Source of the DNA: Muribaculaceae bacterium
GTDB taxonomy: Bacteria; Bacteroidota; Bacteroidia; Bacteroidales; Muribaculaceae
Length of the DNA: 64,000 bases
Assembly (NCBI GenBank): GCA_017621225.1
Contig: JAGATN010000021.1
Coordinates: 62,001-126,000 of the forward strand
Direction of reading: 5' to 3'
Shown here: piece by piece, positions 46,336 through 55,760 of the stretch
How positions within the stretch are numbered: position 1 is the stretch's first letter
How the letters are laid out: every line of letters starts with the position of its first letter
Program-made: the position numbers and the translations under genes
Notes under the pieces: generated by a model
Seen by the model: the letters and a program-made list of their open reading frames with translations, nothing else
Databases searched by the model: none
Told to the model about the DNA's origin: nothing

Positions 46336-48297
46336 ATGGTATCGATACAGAATCTGAGTGTTGAATTCAGTGCAAAATCATTATTTGACAACATTAATTA
46401 TGTAATAAATAAAAAGGACAGAATAGCTCTTGTCGGTAAAAATGGTGCCGGCAAGTCTACGATGCTCAAAATAATTGCCGGATTGCAGAAGCCGACCTCC
46501 GGCAGCGTATCGGTGCCACAAGATATTACGATAGGATATCTCCCGCAACAGATGATACTTAGCGATACCCGTACCGTGATGGACGAGGTGCGTCAGGCAT
46601 TTTCACATATCGACGAGATGCATCGTAAACTTGAAAAAATGAATGCCGAATTGGCCGAACGAGATGATTATGAATCTGATTCATATAATGCACTCATAGA
46701 GGACATGACCTCGCTTACAGAGCGTATGGCAATATTAGACAGTGAAAACTGTGAAGCCGAAATGGAGAAAACGCTAATCGGACTTGGATTTTCGCGCGCG
46801 GATTTCGGCAGGCATACTTCTGAATTCAGCGGTGGATGGAGAATGCGCATTGAATTGGCAAAATTGTTGTTGCAACGCCCTGATGTATTGTTGCTTGACG
46901 AGCCGACCAATCATCTCGACATCGAATCGATACAGTGGCTTGAATCATTTCTCGTCAATAAGGCCGGAGCGGTTGTTCTGGTAAGTCACGACAGGGCCTT
47001 TATCGATAACGTTACTAACCGAACCATCGAAATTTCGCTCGGAAAAATCTATGATTATTCCGTTAACTACTCTAAATACGTGGTGCTGAGACAAGAACGC
47101 CTCGAACAACAAATGAGGGCTTTTCAAAACCAGCAGAAGCAGATTCAAGAGACGGAGGAGTTTATAGAGCGTTTCAGGTATAAGGCCACAAAAAGCGTTC
47201 AAGTTCAGAGTAGAATAAAGCAATTGGCCAAAATAGAACGCATAGAGGTTGATGAAGTTGACACATCGCGTCTGAATCTTAAATTTCCGCCGGCCCCGCG
47301 ATCCGGCGATTACCCGATAATAGCAGATAATGTGGGCAAGTCGTATGGCGATCACGTTGTATTCGCAAATGCTACATTTACCATAAAACGAGGCGAAAAA
47401 GTGGCATTCGTAGGTAAGAATGGCGAGGGTAAGTCGACGCTTGTAAAATGTATAATGAACGAAATACCGTTTACGGGAACGCTAAAAATAGGTCACAATG
47501 TAAAAATCGGATATTTCGCCCAAAATCAAGCCCAATTGCTTGATGAGTCGTTGACCGTTTTCGATACCATCGACAGGGTTGCCGTAGGCGACATACGAAC
47601 CAAAATACGTGACATACTGGGTGCGTTTATGTTTGGCGGCGAAGCTTCCGACAAGAAGGTGAAAGTGCTTTCCGGCGGCGAAAAGACACGTCTCGCCATG
47701 ATTCGTCTGCTTCTCGAACCGGTCAATTTGTTGATTCTCGACGAGCCGACCAATCATCTCGACATGAAAACCAAGGACATCTTAAAGCAGGCCATAAAAG
47801 ATTTCAATGGCACTGTAATAGTGGTTTCGCATGACCGAGAATTTCTTGATGGTCTGGTTGAGAAGGTTTATGAGTTCGGTGGAGGAAGAGTGCGCGAATG
47901 CTTGGGCGGCATATATGAGTTCCTTGAAAAAAAGAAAATCGAATCACTGGCAGAACTCGAATTGTCAAAATCTCCTACGGCAGGCAAATCGGATGCTACG
48001 GAAAAGGCAAATGCAAAAAAACAGCCCGACGAAACGTCTCGGAAACCCAAAACGTTGAGTTATGCCGAACAAAAAGAACGAGAAAAAGTAATACGCCGAA
48101 TGCAAAAGCGTGTATCGGAGGCCGAGAACGAAATTTCCAGAATCGAGGCCGAGATAAAAGCTCTTGAAGATGTTATGGCTTCAGGTCAATTTTCACCTGA
48201 ATTGTATGAGAATCACTCGTCGCTCAACAAGCAGTTGGAAAATGCCATGAGCGAGTGGGAGCTTGCCTCTATGGATCTTGACGCAATGAATGGTTGA
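46336..48297 (+). CDS. ABC-F family ribosome-associated ATPase
   Basis: A 653-residue soluble protein with two ABC domains and no membrane part. The first has GKNGAGKSTMLKIIAG (near residue 35), FSGGWRMRIELAKLL and LLDEPTNHLDIES; the second GKNGEGKSTLVKC, LSGGEKTRLAMIRLL and ILDEPTNHLD. A linker of about 80 residues (about 240-320) joins them, and the C-terminus (570-650) is a charged coiled coil, as in Uup-like members. ABC-F proteins bind the ribosomal E site and help stalled ribosomes or antibiotic protection. The subgroup cannot be fixed by eye. Confidence 0.92.
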   Translation: MVSIQNLSVEFSAKSLFDNINYVINKKDRIALVGKNGAGKSTMLKIIAGLQKPTSGSVSVPQDITIGYLPQQMILSDTRTVMDEVRQAFSHIDEMHRKLEKMNAELAERDDYESDSYNALIEDMTSLTERMAILDSENCEAEMEKTLIGLGFSRADFGRHTSEFSGGWRMRIELAKLLLQRPDVLLLDEPTNHLDIESIQWLESFLVNKAGAVVLVSHDRAFIDNVTNRTIEISLGKIYDYSVNYSKYVVLRQERLEQQMRAFQNQQKQIQETEEFIERFRYKATKSVQVQSRIKQLAKIERIEVDEVDTSRLNLKFPPAPRSGDYPIIADNVGKSYGDHVVFANATFTIKRGEKVAFVGKNGEGKSTLVKCIMNEIPFTGTLKIGHNVKIGYFAQNQAQLLDESLTVFDTIDRVAVGDIRTKIRDILGAFMFGGEASDKKVKVLSGGEKTRLAMIRLLLEPVNLLILDEPTNHLDMKTKDILKQAIKDFNGTVIVVSHDREFLDGLVEKVYEFGGGRVRECLGGIYEFLEKKKIESLAELELSKSPTAGKSDATEKANAKKQPDETSRKPKTLSYAEQKEREKVIRRMQKRVSEAENEISRIEAEIKALEDVMASGQFSPELYENHSSLNKQLENAMSEWELASMDLDAMNG

Positions 48298-48299
48298 AT

Positions 48300-48518
48300 T
48301 TAGGTCGTCTTACACAACGACGATCGGTCCATGTCTTGTCGGACATAGAATCGTATCATTGCATAAAGCATCGATTGAACCGGCGTCAATGATTCATTGG
48401 GATCTTGGCCGAGTATTAGTTCGCGTGCCAATGCATCGGAAATAGCCTCACGTTCGATGTGTGGTAACGATTTAATCGTGTTTACCACGTGGCGAGATAT
48501 TACAATATTTTGTTCCAT
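48300..48518 (-). CDS. Unknown 72-residue protein
   Basis: I do not recognise a named family. The protein (MEQNIVISRHVVNTIKSLP then EREAISDALARELILGQDP) is predicted mainly helical, with no signal peptide, membrane segment or cysteine cluster; a single Cys is at the C-terminus. The reading frame is compact and has normal codon use, and the sequence looks like the small conserved proteins seen near relA in Bacteroidales (from memory). It is convergent with the ABC-F gene, with 2 bp between them. Its start codon lies inside a large inverted repeat (48516-48563). Confidence 0.65.
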   Translation of the reverse strand: MEQNIVISRHVVNTIKSLPHIEREAISDALARELILGQDPNESLTPVQSMLYAMIRFYVRQDMDRSSLCKTT

Positions 48519-48563
48519 AACATTTATTATTGCATTAATTTTGATTGCAAAATAAATGTTATG
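48516..48563. repeat. Inverted repeat covering a start codon
   Basis: Left arm 48516-48534 (CATAACATTTATT then ATTGCA) and right arm 48546-48563 are complementary except for one bulged base, about 18 bp in all, around an 11-nt loop. The left arm includes the ATG of the 72-residue gene. In mRNA it would hide the start codon; as DNA it could be an operator. Confidence 0.7.
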
Positions 48564-48615
48564 GAGTGCTTGAAACGGGCATCGAACGTTTAAAATAGGT
48601 TAATTCGCTCCGATG

Positions 48616-49455
48616 TCATTCTTTTTTCATCGAAACAGAATCGGGGAATGTACGTGCTATCTGCCTGCGCGCCACTTCAAGTTGTTTTTCCAATCGGGCT
48701 TTATTGAGTTGCGTCACTTTAAAGCGGGTTACGGCTTGCGACGCGCGATATACGTCGGCAATTGCTTTAGCCTGATCCTTGGGCAAGTCAATGGAATAAG
48801 ATTTGTCGCCATAGAACGTCAGTTTCAAGGGCGTTCCTTCGTTGTCGGACGCAAATTTTCCTATCGTATCGCATTCCGATTGGATGAATGTAATGACTTC
48901 CGCTCCCATCGAACGGTCATTGCGCTCGCCGTCGTAATTAACCGTTGCAGAGCGAGCTTCTCCCCTATCATTCGAAATAGCTACTGCCGTGCTGTTTACT
49001 TTCTTTTTTGATGAAGATATTAAATAGAAGTGTCCGTCAGGCGACATTCGTGCATATAGCCCCGGAGCCGATGCCGGTATTTTCCCGACAATCGTCTTTC
49101 CTACATAATAACCTTCAATTGGGTTATTGACATATTCAAGCACATTGCGTAAAGAGTCGCCTTCTATTTGCTGCATGGCACATAATGAATCAACTGATTG
49201 CAATTCATGCATTGTCAGTCCTTCTATGGCTTGGGGCCTCAAATGCATGCCCGAGCGGCGTACGTCCACCTCCGAGGGATATGCCGATTCCAATGAATCG
49301 AGTAATTCTATGGCCTGACTATAATTTGATGCTTCGATGGCATCTTTAGCTTCATCGTACAGCTTTTGCGCTGCCTTCTGGTTTGAATTGCATGACGATA
49401 CTGCAATCGAAATTGTAACTATTGCCGTTGTTGATTTAATTATTTCGCTGAACAT
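48616..49455 (-). CDS. Putative lipoprotein with TPR-like N-terminus
   Basis: A 279-residue protein with a signal peptide ending in a lipobox (AVSSC, Cys22), so it is probably lipid-anchored in the envelope. Residues 27-60 (AQKLYDEAKDAIEASNYSQA) look like one TPR-type helical pair. The middle (about 105-215) has beta-rich segments with IEGYYVGKTIVGKIP and GHFYLISSSKK; the C-terminus is a Lys/Arg-rich helix. I recognise no catalytic motif. Its start overlaps relA by 20 bp, so it is co-expressed with the ppGpp synthetase, but no functional link is known to me. Confidence 0.8.
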   Translation of the reverse strand: MFSEIIKSTTAIVTISIAVSSCNSNQKAAQKLYDEAKDAIEASNYSQAIELLDSLESAYPSEVDVRRSGMHLRPQAIEGLTMHELQSVDSLCAMQQIEGDSLRNVLEYVNNPIEGYYVGKTIVGKIPASAPGLYARMSPDGHFYLISSSKKKVNSTAVAISNDRGEARSATVNYDGERNDRSMGAEVITFIQSECDTIGKFASDNEGTPLKLTFYGDKSYSIDLPKDQAKAIADVYRASQAVTRFKVTQLNKARLEKQLEVARRQIARTFPDSVSMKKE

Positions 49456-51637
49456 CTTTTACACCTTTTACAGTTTTGATTTTTTTAATTAAGTTGCTTA
49501 ATGCGTCGGCATTGACAATGCCTACCGTCAGATGACCCTGGAATATGCCATCGTGTGAGTCAATCGATATGCTGCGTAAAGTAGCGTCCTTTTCTTTATT
49601 TATTATGGAAGTTATGTTTGTTACTATGCCAATGTCATCATTGCCCACTACCCTTAGCGTGGCGCCGAACTGTTGTCCGATGCGTCCCGACCAACGTGTG
49701 GTTATTATGCGATACGGATACTTGCTTCGTATGTTGTAGGCGTTCGGGCAATCTATGCGATGAATCTTTATTACGCCTTCGGCCGATATGAAGCCAAATA
49801 CCGAATCACCATAAATGGGATTGCAGCATTTTGACAAACGATAATTTATGCCTTTGATGTTATCGCCAATCACAAGTACGTCGTCACTTCTGTCATCGTC
49901 GGCTTGTGGTTGTAAGACGAACTCCTCGGCCGATCGGGTTTCACCTTGAGCTTCATTTTTACGCTCTATGTTCTCATACTCTGCTATTACATCGTTTATG
50001 TCGATGGCCTCAGAGGATATGGCGTTATAAAAGTCGGTGACGGTCTTAAATCCCAGACGTTTTATCACCTTCATCAACGTTGATTCGTCGATCTCTATTT
50101 TTCTGTTTTTAAAACGTCGTTGCAGCAGTTCCTTCCCGAATTCCGATGAACGATTGTTCAGCTCGTTTATGGTCTGGCGTATTTTTGTACGAGCCTTTGA
50201 CGTTATCACGAAATTTAGCCAATCCGGTTTGGGAACCTGATTTGCCGATGTTATTATTTCGACCGTATCGCCGCTTTTAAGTTTGTAGTTCAGTTTCCTA
50301 CTGCGGTTGTTCACTTTCCCTCCTACGCATGTGCATCCAATTCGGGAGTGAATGTTGAACGCGAAATCGAGCACCGTGGCCCCAAGTGGAAGTTTATGAA
50401 GATCGCCCTTCGGGGTAAAAACGAACACTTCCTTACTATAAATGTCCATCTTTACGTTTTTCATAAGTTCCATCGGTCCTGTTTCTGCCGCTTCGAGTAT
50501 GTCGCGCACATGGTTCATCCAGGCATCAAGATCGTTTTCGCTCTTTATGCCTTTGTATTTCCAATGAGCGGCAATGCCCTTTTCGGCTATTACATCCATG
50601 CGTTTTGATCGTATCTGTACTTCCACCCATTTTGCTTCAGGCCCCTTGACGGTTATGTGCAATGATTCGTAGCCATTGCTTTTGGGAATGCTTAGCCAGT
50701 CTTTTAGTCGCGCTGGATTTGGTTGGTACATATCCGTTACTATTGAATATGCCATCCAGCACTCACTGCGTTCTCGTTCTACGGGCACGTCGATTATTAT
50801 TCGTATGGCAAACAAATCGTAGATATGCTCTATGTCGTTGTTTTGCTTTTTCATCTTATTCCATATCGAATATATTGATTTCGTGCGCCCTTTTATTTCG
50901 AAATTCAGGCCTTGCTTTGTCAATGCTTCTTTCACCGGAGCTATGAAAGCTGCTATGTAAGCATCGCGTTTGGCTTTTGTTTCGTTTAGCTTTCGTGCTA
51001 TGCGGGTGTATATGTCGCGATTGGTATACTTCAACGACATATCTTCGAGTTCGCTCTTTATATAATAAAGGCCAAGTCGATGAGCCAAAGGCGCATAGAG
51101 ATAATTTGATTCATATGCTACATCTCTCACCATTTTTTCGTCAGGATGGTGATTGATGGCTTTCATAAGAACCAATCTATCCACTATCATTATTATTATC
51201 ACTCTTATGTCGTCGGCAAAAGTGAGCAATAATTTGCGGAAGTTCTCACTTTCAACGGCTACCTGTCGGTTGTATAGAGTCGATATTTTCAGTAGGCCCT
51301 TCACTAATTTGGCCGTGTCGTCGCCCCATTGTTGGGCAATGGTGTCGACGGGCATGTAGTCTGATTGCGATAACGTATGGAGTAGTATGGCTAATACCAT
51401 ATTTCGGTCCGGGCTTATGCTTTCGCATAAAGCTTTGGCTGTGCGCATATTGTGTATCAACTTGCTATGCCCGAATCGATTACGGCCATAGTGTCCGCAT
51501 TTGTAACCGTCAGAAATTAATTGACGCAATTTATGCGTATCGCCTGGCATTGCAACATTGCGTGTCAATTTATGCAAATCACGATACATCTTAAATATGT
51601 CGCGTCGTTCGTTATCAGTGAAATGTTCTTGTTCCAT
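49436..51637 (-). CDS. relA: RelA/SpoT-family ppGpp synthetase with degenerate hydrolase domain
   Basis: A 733-residue stringent-response enzyme. The order is pseudo-HD domain (about 40-190), synthetase domain (about 230-370), TGS domain (about 400-465) and C-terminal ACT domain (about 655-730). The synthetase motifs are complete: GRTKSIYSIWNKM, DLFAIRIII, PKSNGYESLH and the AEKGIAAHWKYK block. The hydrolase site is broken: the usual His-Asp is H87-T88 in LLHTLSQSD, and the following Glu-Asp is absent, although H62 and D153 remain. The protein should make but not degrade (p)ppGpp. Bacteroidales usually carry a second, bifunctional copy elsewhere. Confidence 0.93.
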   Translation of the reverse strand: MEQEHFTDNERRDIFKMYRDLHKLTRNVAMPGDTHKLRQLISDGYKCGHYGRNRFGHSKLIHNMRTAKALCESISPDRNMVLAILLHTLSQSDYMPVDTIAQQWGDDTAKLVKGLLKISTLYNRQVAVESENFRKLLLTFADDIRVIIIMIVDRLVLMKAINHHPDEKMVRDVAYESNYLYAPLAHRLGLYYIKSELEDMSLKYTNRDIYTRIARKLNETKAKRDAYIAAFIAPVKEALTKQGLNFEIKGRTKSIYSIWNKMKKQNNDIEHIYDLFAIRIIIDVPVERERSECWMAYSIVTDMYQPNPARLKDWLSIPKSNGYESLHITVKGPEAKWVEVQIRSKRMDVIAEKGIAAHWKYKGIKSENDLDAWMNHVRDILEAAETGPMELMKNVKMDIYSKEVFVFTPKGDLHKLPLGATVLDFAFNIHSRIGCTCVGGKVNNRSRKLNYKLKSGDTVEIITSANQVPKPDWLNFVITSKARTKIRQTINELNNRSSEFGKELLQRRFKNRKIEIDESTLMKVIKRLGFKTVTDFYNAISSEAIDINDVIAEYENIERKNEAQGETRSAEEFVLQPQADDDRSDDVLVIGDNIKGINYRLSKCCNPIYGDSVFGFISAEGVIKIHRIDCPNAYNIRSKYPYRIITTRWSGRIGQQFGATLRVVGNDDIGIVTNITSIINKEKDATLRSISIDSHDGIFQGHLTVGIVNADALSNLIKKIKTVKGVKDVQRNN

Positions 51638-51672
51638 ACCGCATAATGAGGATGAGGCATACGTTGTTTTGA

Positions 51673-51704
51673 CAAAATTAATCCTTTAATTTCATTTTAT
51701 CAAA
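51673..51704 (-). promoter_or_regulatory. Promoter of relA operon
   Basis: On the minus strand TTTG (51704-51701), a 20-bp spacer and TAATTTTG (51680-51673) match the consensus exactly, 36 bp before the relA ATG. Confidence 0.72.
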
Positions 51705-51725
51705 AGTAAATCGATAAATTACGCT

Positions 51726-51767
51726 ATCATCCCCGATATGGCGTTGTAAAAGTCAATCGGGGATGAT
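51726..51767. terminator. GC-rich hairpin upstream of relA promoter
   Basis: A perfect 12-bp stem ATCATCCCCGAT (51726-51737) with its complement (51756-51767) around an 18-nt loop. It lies between the 52-codon reading frame and relA on the minus strand and probably stops transcription arriving from upstream. There is no clear T-tract. Confidence 0.6.
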
Positions 51768-51800
51768 GGTAATTGAAAGCCGGCGCGTGGAGACGCACTT

Positions 51801-51959
51801 TTATGCGTCGTTTGAACGCGGATTGTTGTTTAGCTCACATGTACTTTCTTTTTGAAGCTTTTCGGTAACCTTATTGTCATCGGCTTCATTGAGAGCTACT
51901 CCGGGGTAATTCAAAGCGTCTTTTAACTCTTGAGTTTTTGATTCTTTATTCTCGTCCAT
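51801..51959 (-). CDS. Possible small acidic protein, 52 residues
   Basis: A reading frame too short for usual cut-offs: it starts MDENKESKTQELKDALNYPG and ends NNNPRSNDA. It is hydrophilic, with a mix of Glu, Lys and Asn, one Cys, and no membrane part. It fills an otherwise empty 426-bp gap between relA and engB on the same strand as both. No consensus promoter or Shine-Dalgarno site was found, though a hairpin (51792-51809, GACGCA/TGCGTC) spans its stop codon and a second one follows. I do not recognise a family. Composition looks more protein-like than the shadow frames nearby. Confidence 0.45.
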   Translation of the reverse strand: MDENKESKTQELKDALNYPGVALNEADDNKVTEKLQKESTCELNNNPRSNDA

Positions 51960-52040
51960 ATCAGTGTAGTTTGAAAATTGATGTTCTCATAATTAACAAA
52001 CACGCTATGAACAAGGTTCGGAATCGTGGAGCAGGCTCTC

Positions 52041-52064
52041 AGAAACTGTTTTTTTACAGTTTCT
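52041..52064 (-). terminator. Hairpin right after engB
   Basis: AGAAACTGT (52041-52049) and ACAGTTTCT (52056-52064) form a perfect 9-bp stem with a 6-nt homopolymer loop; its right arm touches the last base of the engB stop codon. No T-run follows on the minus strand. Confidence 0.55.
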
Positions 52065-52666
52065 TAAATTAAAGGCAGCTTATTGAGTTCGTCAATGTAA
52101 TCGAGTATGGCTTCTCTCCCCCTTCCATCTTCGCTTGATGTCAAAAATACGGGTGGCAGTTCTTCCCAGGTTTCGAGCAACTTGTCGCAATAAGCTTCTA
52201 CCTTCTTTTTGCCCGCTTCAGGCCCCATTTTATCCATTTTGGTGAATACGATGCTGAATGGCACTTCATTTTCTCCAAGCCACTCCATGAATTCAAGATC
52301 GATTTTCTGAGGCTCATGGCGTGAATCTATTAATAGAAACAGATTCGTCATCTGTTGACGCTGAAGTATGTACGATTCGATCATTTGTCGTAGTTCATCC
52401 CTACTCTCTTTGCCACGGCGAGCATATCCATAACCAGGCAGGTCGACGATATACCATGAATCGTTTATTTTGAAGTGGTTTATCAACATCGTTTTACCGG
52501 GAGTGGACGATGTCATTGCCAATTTTTTACGATTGGTCAGCATATTTATAAGCGATGATTTTCCAACATTCGAACGTCCTATGAAGGCGTATTCATGGCA
52601 ATGTGTGTCAGGACATTTGCCGACATTAGAGTTGCTTACTTCGAATTTAGCGTCGTTTATGGTCAT
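52064..52666 (-). CDS. engB: Ribosome biogenesis GTPase EngB (YihA/YsxC)
   Basis: A 200-residue essential-type GTPase needed for 50S subunit assembly. G1 is GRSNVGKSS (residues 30-38), the effector Thr lies in TSSTPGKT, G3 is [12 protein letters not shown]4 TKMD and G5 TSSEDGRG. All match the EngB family, and length is typical. It diverges from trmN6; the start codons are about 90 bp apart. It has no recognisable promoter beyond a weak TAACTTTA box. Confidence 0.96.
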   Translation of the reverse strand: MTINDAKFEVSNSNVGKCPDTHCHEYAFIGRSNVGKSSLINMLTNRKKLAMTSSTPGKTMLINHFKINDSWYIVDLPGYGYARRGKESRDELRQMIESYILQRQQMTNLFLLIDSRHEPQKIDLEFMEWLGENEVPFSIVFTKMDKMGPEAGKKKVEAYCDKLLETWEELPPVFLTSSEDGRGREAILDYIDELNKLPLI

Positions 52667-52742
52667 GGTTTCTGCGTTGAAAATTTTGGTAAAGTTAAAT
52701 ATTTAAATTCACAATACGGTTATCATCTTTAAAAAATATAGT

Positions 52743-52750
52743 TACCTTTG
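52743..52750 (+). promoter_or_regulatory. -7 box of trmN6, start-proximal
   Basis: TACCTTTG ends 6 bp before ATG 52757. With the usual spacing the transcript would begin at or next to the A of the start codon. Confidence 0.5.
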
Positions 52751-52756
52751 TATGGT

Positions 52757-53479
52757 ATGAGAAAAGATCGACAAACCATATTTAAATTCAAGCAATTCGA
52801 TATTCATAACGAGCGAAGTGCCATGAAAGTTGGAACTGATGGCGTATTGCTTGGCGCTTGGTGTCACATTCCATCGCAGTCGGTAGTATGGGATGTCGGT
52901 GCCGGAACCGGATTGATAAGCATCATGCTCGCGCAGCGATTTACCACATCGCTGATAACGGCAATAGAGATAGATTCAGATGCCGCCTGTGAAGCCGAAC
53001 GAAATGCCAAGATGTCGCCTTGGGGCGATCGCATTCGCATAGTAGAGGGCGATATTATGAATGTATATGAAAGTCTCCCCCGCCCTGATGTCATAATAAG
53101 CAATCCTCCCTTTTTTAAGAACGGACTTAAGGCTCCTGATCAGGCTCGGGCTATGGCTCGAAACGGTGCGTCGTTAAGTTTTTCGTCCTTGATATCGCTT
53201 GCATCGGAAGTGCTTTCTGATAATGGTCGGTTGGTTATGATATCGCCCGTTGATGATATGGACGAAATTGAATTTGAGACTGCCATGCACCGTTTGTATG
53301 TGAAACGTAAATGTATGGTGCGTTCTAAACCTGACGTTGCCGCAAAGCGTATATTGTGGGAATTTACAAAGACTAAAAGTAGTGATACGGTAATGTCTGA
53401 ATTATGCATTCGTGATTCGGAGGAACGATACTCTGATGATTATCGTAGCATCACACGTGATTTTTACCTTAATTTTTAA
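52757..53479 (+). CDS. trmN6: tRNA1(Val) adenine-37 N6-methyltransferase family
   Basis: A 240-residue class I SAM methyltransferase similar to E. coli YfiC/TrmN6, which methylates A37 of tRNA1(Val). FKFKQFDIHNERSAMKVGTD is the family N-terminus, VWDVGAGTGLISIML is SAM motif I and SNPPFF (near residue 116) is the N6-adenine catalytic motif. ATG 52757 is chosen over TTG 52748 because that TTG is part of the -7 box. The RNA target is inferred from family. The CPBP protease gene follows after 11 bp. Confidence 0.9.
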   Translation: MRKDRQTIFKFKQFDIHNERSAMKVGTDGVLLGAWCHIPSQSVVWDVGAGTGLISIMLAQRFTTSLITAIEIDSDAACEAERNAKMSPWGDRIRIVEGDIMNVYESLPRPDVIISNPPFFKNGLKAPDQARAMARNGASLSFSSLISLASEVLSDNGRLVMISPVDDMDEIEFETAMHRLYVKRKCMVRSKPDVAAKRILWEFTKTKSSDTVMSELCIRDSEERYSDDYRSITRDFYLNF

Positions 53480-53490
53480 AATGTTTTTAT

Positions 53491-54375
53491 ATGCTTAAAT
53501 TCTTGGTGCCGATACAGAAACGAGTAATGCTATTTATTTGCATTACGGTGTTATGTTTTGTGTTGGGGTCGGTAATTGTAGGAGTACTAACATATAATGG
53601 CTCGATGACGACCCCGAAAGTTCGCATTGCAATGATATTGCAGGATGTAATGATGTGGATAGTTCCGGCCGTCGTTACGGCGATGATGATAACTCGTCGA
53701 CCGGCTGAATTTTTGATGGTTCGTCGCTCAATCGATCTCTTGATGGCGTTGCTCGTTTGTGCCGTATTGCTTTCCTCGATACCAATGATGAACGTAATAA
53801 TAAGTTGGAATGCAAACATAGAGTTGCCTGAATCGATGTCGGCAATGTCGCAATGGATGCATAGTGCTGAAGAATCGGCCAATCATATGGTTGAAGTTCT
53901 TATTGGAGGCAGCACAGCCGGCAGTTTGATTATGGGCATATTGATAGTTGGCTTGTTGGCCGGGTTTAGCGAGGAGATTTTTTTCCGTGGAACGGTACAA
54001 AGGCTGTTTACCACCGCGAATGTTAATCATCACATAGCCATCTGGGTTACGGCGATTATATTTACAACCGTTCATTTTCAGTTTTTCGGCTTTGTACCCC
54101 GTTTGTTGTTGGGTGCATATTTTGGATATGTGGCATATTGGAGCCGTAACATATGGCTGGCAATAATAGCACACGCGTTCAATAATACGCTTGCGGTAAT
54201 ATCGTTTTGGGTTACGCCCGAACGAATGCCGATTGATCTGAACAGTATAGGCACTGATTTTTCAACACCTGAGAAGTATTTATCGGCAATAAGCTTGTTC
54301 GTTACCTCAATTCTTCTTTATGTGGTGTATAAATTGTGCCGGAAACACTATGTCAATCAAACTTCTTGCGATTGA
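53491..54375 (+). CDS. CPBP-family intramembrane glutamic protease
   Basis: A 294-residue membrane protein of the CAAX protease / bacteriocin-processing (ABI) family. The motifs are [15 protein letters not shown] (EExxxR, near residue 160), [16 protein letters not shown] (catalytic His) and [10 protein letters not shown] (His-xxx-Asn). It has about seven or eight membrane segments. Bacterial members are linked with bacteriocin immunity or peptide processing, yet most have no known substrate, and no bacteriocin gene is near. It overlaps convergent lptB by 23 bp at the 3' ends. Confidence 0.9.
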   Translation: MLKFLVPIQKRVMLFICITVLCFVLGSVIVGVLTYNGSMTTPKVRIAMILQDVMMWIVPAVVTAMMITRRPAEFLMVRRSIDLLMALLVCAVLLSSIPMMNVIISWNANIELPESMSAMSQWMHSAEESANHMVEVLIGGSTAGSLIMGILIVGLLAGFSEEIFFRGTVQRLFTTANVNHHIAIWVTAIIFTTVHFQFFGFVPRLLLGAYFGYVAYWSRNIWLAIIAHAFNNTLAVISFWVTPERMPIDLNSIGTDFSTPEKYLSAISLFVTSILLYVVYKLCRKHYVNQTSCD

Positions 54376-55105
54376 ATATAAATCCGCGTCCAAGATATTT
54401 TTCTCGTACAATGGGATTTTCAGCCAGTTCTTCTGACGTTCCCTGAAATAAGATTTTGCCTTCAAACAGCAGATAGGCCCTGTCGGTTATGCTTAATGTT
54501 TCGGGCGCATTGTGGTCCGTGATCAGAATGCCTATGTTCTTTTCTTTGAGCTTATATACGATATATTGAATGTCCTCTACGGCAATGGGATCAACTCCGG
54601 CGAACGGCTCGTCGAGCATTATGAATTTGGGGTTTATGGCAAGGCATCGTGCTATCTCCGTGCGTCGGCGTTCGCCGCCCGACAATTGGTCGCCAAGATT
54701 TTTACGGACTTTTTCTAATCGGAATTCCGAAATTAGGCTTTCAAGCTTGTCGCGTTGCTCGGCCGGGGTTGAGTCGGTCATTTCAAGAACGGCACGAATA
54801 TTGTTTTCGACGCTGAGTTTTCTGAATACAGATGGTTCCTGCGCAAGATACCCTATGCCATGTTGCGCGCGCTTATATACCGGAAATTTTGTTATGTTTA
54901 GGTCATTTAAAAATATTTCGCCTTCGTTGGGAGTTATGAGGCCAACCGTCATATAAAACGTCGTGGTTTTCCCGGCTCCATTCGGGCCGAGCAATCCCAC
55001 TATCTCCCCTTGCTTAACATTGATCGACACATGATTCACTACCGTTCGTTGACGATATTTCTTTACAAGATTTTGAGTGCTTAGCACCATCTTTTCGTTT
55101 TCCAT
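54353..55105 (-). CDS. lptB: LPS export ABC transporter ATPase
   Basis: A 250-residue ATPase that drives lipopolysaccharide from the inner membrane to the outer membrane with LptFG. Walker A is [16 protein letters not shown] (about residues 34-48), the signature [13 protein letters not shown], Walker [20 protein letters not shown], and the tail is typical of LptB. It lies 19 bp after udk in the same direction. The lptFG genes are elsewhere. Its product works downstream of LpxK, whose gene is also in this window. Confidence 0.95.
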   Translation of the reverse strand: MENEKMVLSTQNLVKKYRQRTVVNHVSINVKQGEIVGLLGPNGAGKTTTFYMTVGLITPNEGEIFLNDLNITKFPVYKRAQHGIGYLAQEPSVFRKLSVENNIRAVLEMTDSTPAEQRDKLESLISEFRLEKVRKNLGDQLSGGERRRTEIARCLAINPKFIMLDEPFAGVDPIAVEDIQYIVYKLKEKNIGILITDHNAPETLSITDRAYLLFEGKILFQGTSEELAENPIVREKYLGRGFIFNRKKFD

Positions 55106-55124
55106 ATACCGAATTATTGTATAG

Positions 55125-55748
55125 TCAATGTTTTTTTGATTTATTTATTCGAGCTTCGATGTATTCAGTTAATAAGTTAACTGCCACGATATTGTCGCCA
55201 CCTTGCGGCATTATTATGTCGGCATATCGTTTTGTGGGCTCTATGTACATCGAATGCATCGGTTTCAGCACATTCTGGTATCTCTGTGTCACCATTTGAG
55301 GCGTGCGTCCGCGCTCGATGCAATCTCGCTCGATGACGCGTATCAACCGCTCGTCGGCGTCCGCATCTACAAATACTTTCACGTCAAGCATATTTCTTAA
55401 ATCCGGTTCGGTAAGAATCAGAATGCCCTCCACAATCACGACTTCGCGGGGCTCTACCCTGACCGTTTCTTCCTGACGTGTGCATGTTAAATATGAATAT
55501 GTGGGCATTTCGATTGATTTGCCACTTTTCAAGTCGTTGAGATGGCTGATCAGCAATGGCCACTCGATGGCAGCCGGTTCGTCGAAATTTATTTTGCTTC
55601 GTTCTTCGAATGGAATGTGGCTCGAATCGCGATAATATGAATCCTGTGGAATTACCGCAACTTCACCTTGTGGAAGACTTGAAATAATTTTATTCACCAC
55701 CGTTGTTTTGCCTGAGCCGGTGCCTCCGGAGATTCCTATGATCAACAT
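55125..55748 (-). CDS. udk: Uridine kinase
   Basis: A 207-residue P-loop kinase that phosphorylates uridine and cytidine in pyrimidine salvage. [19 protein letters not shown] holds Walker [20 protein letters not shown] and [18 protein letters not shown] are standard Udk segments. Length is typical. It is followed by lptB. Its candidate -7 box, TATCTTTG (minus strand, 55792-55785), lies inside a 13-bp inverted repeat. Confidence 0.96.
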   Translation of the reverse strand: MLIIGISGGTGSGKTTVVNKIISSLPQGEVAVIPQDSYYRDSSHIPFEERSKINFDEPAAIEWPLLISHLNDLKSGKSIEMPTYSYLTCTRQEETVRVEPREVVIVEGILILTEPDLRNMLDVKVFVDADADERLIRVIERDCIERGRTPQMVTQRYQNVLKPMHSMYIEPTKRYADIIMPQGGDNIVAVNLLTEYIEARINKSKKH

Positions 55749-55760
55749 ACTTTATATTCG

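Noticed and set aside
53491..54375. Bacteriocin immunity system suggested by the CPBP protease
   Set aside because: No precursor peptide, transporter or radical-SAM maturase gene is adjacent; neighbours are trmN6 and lptB.
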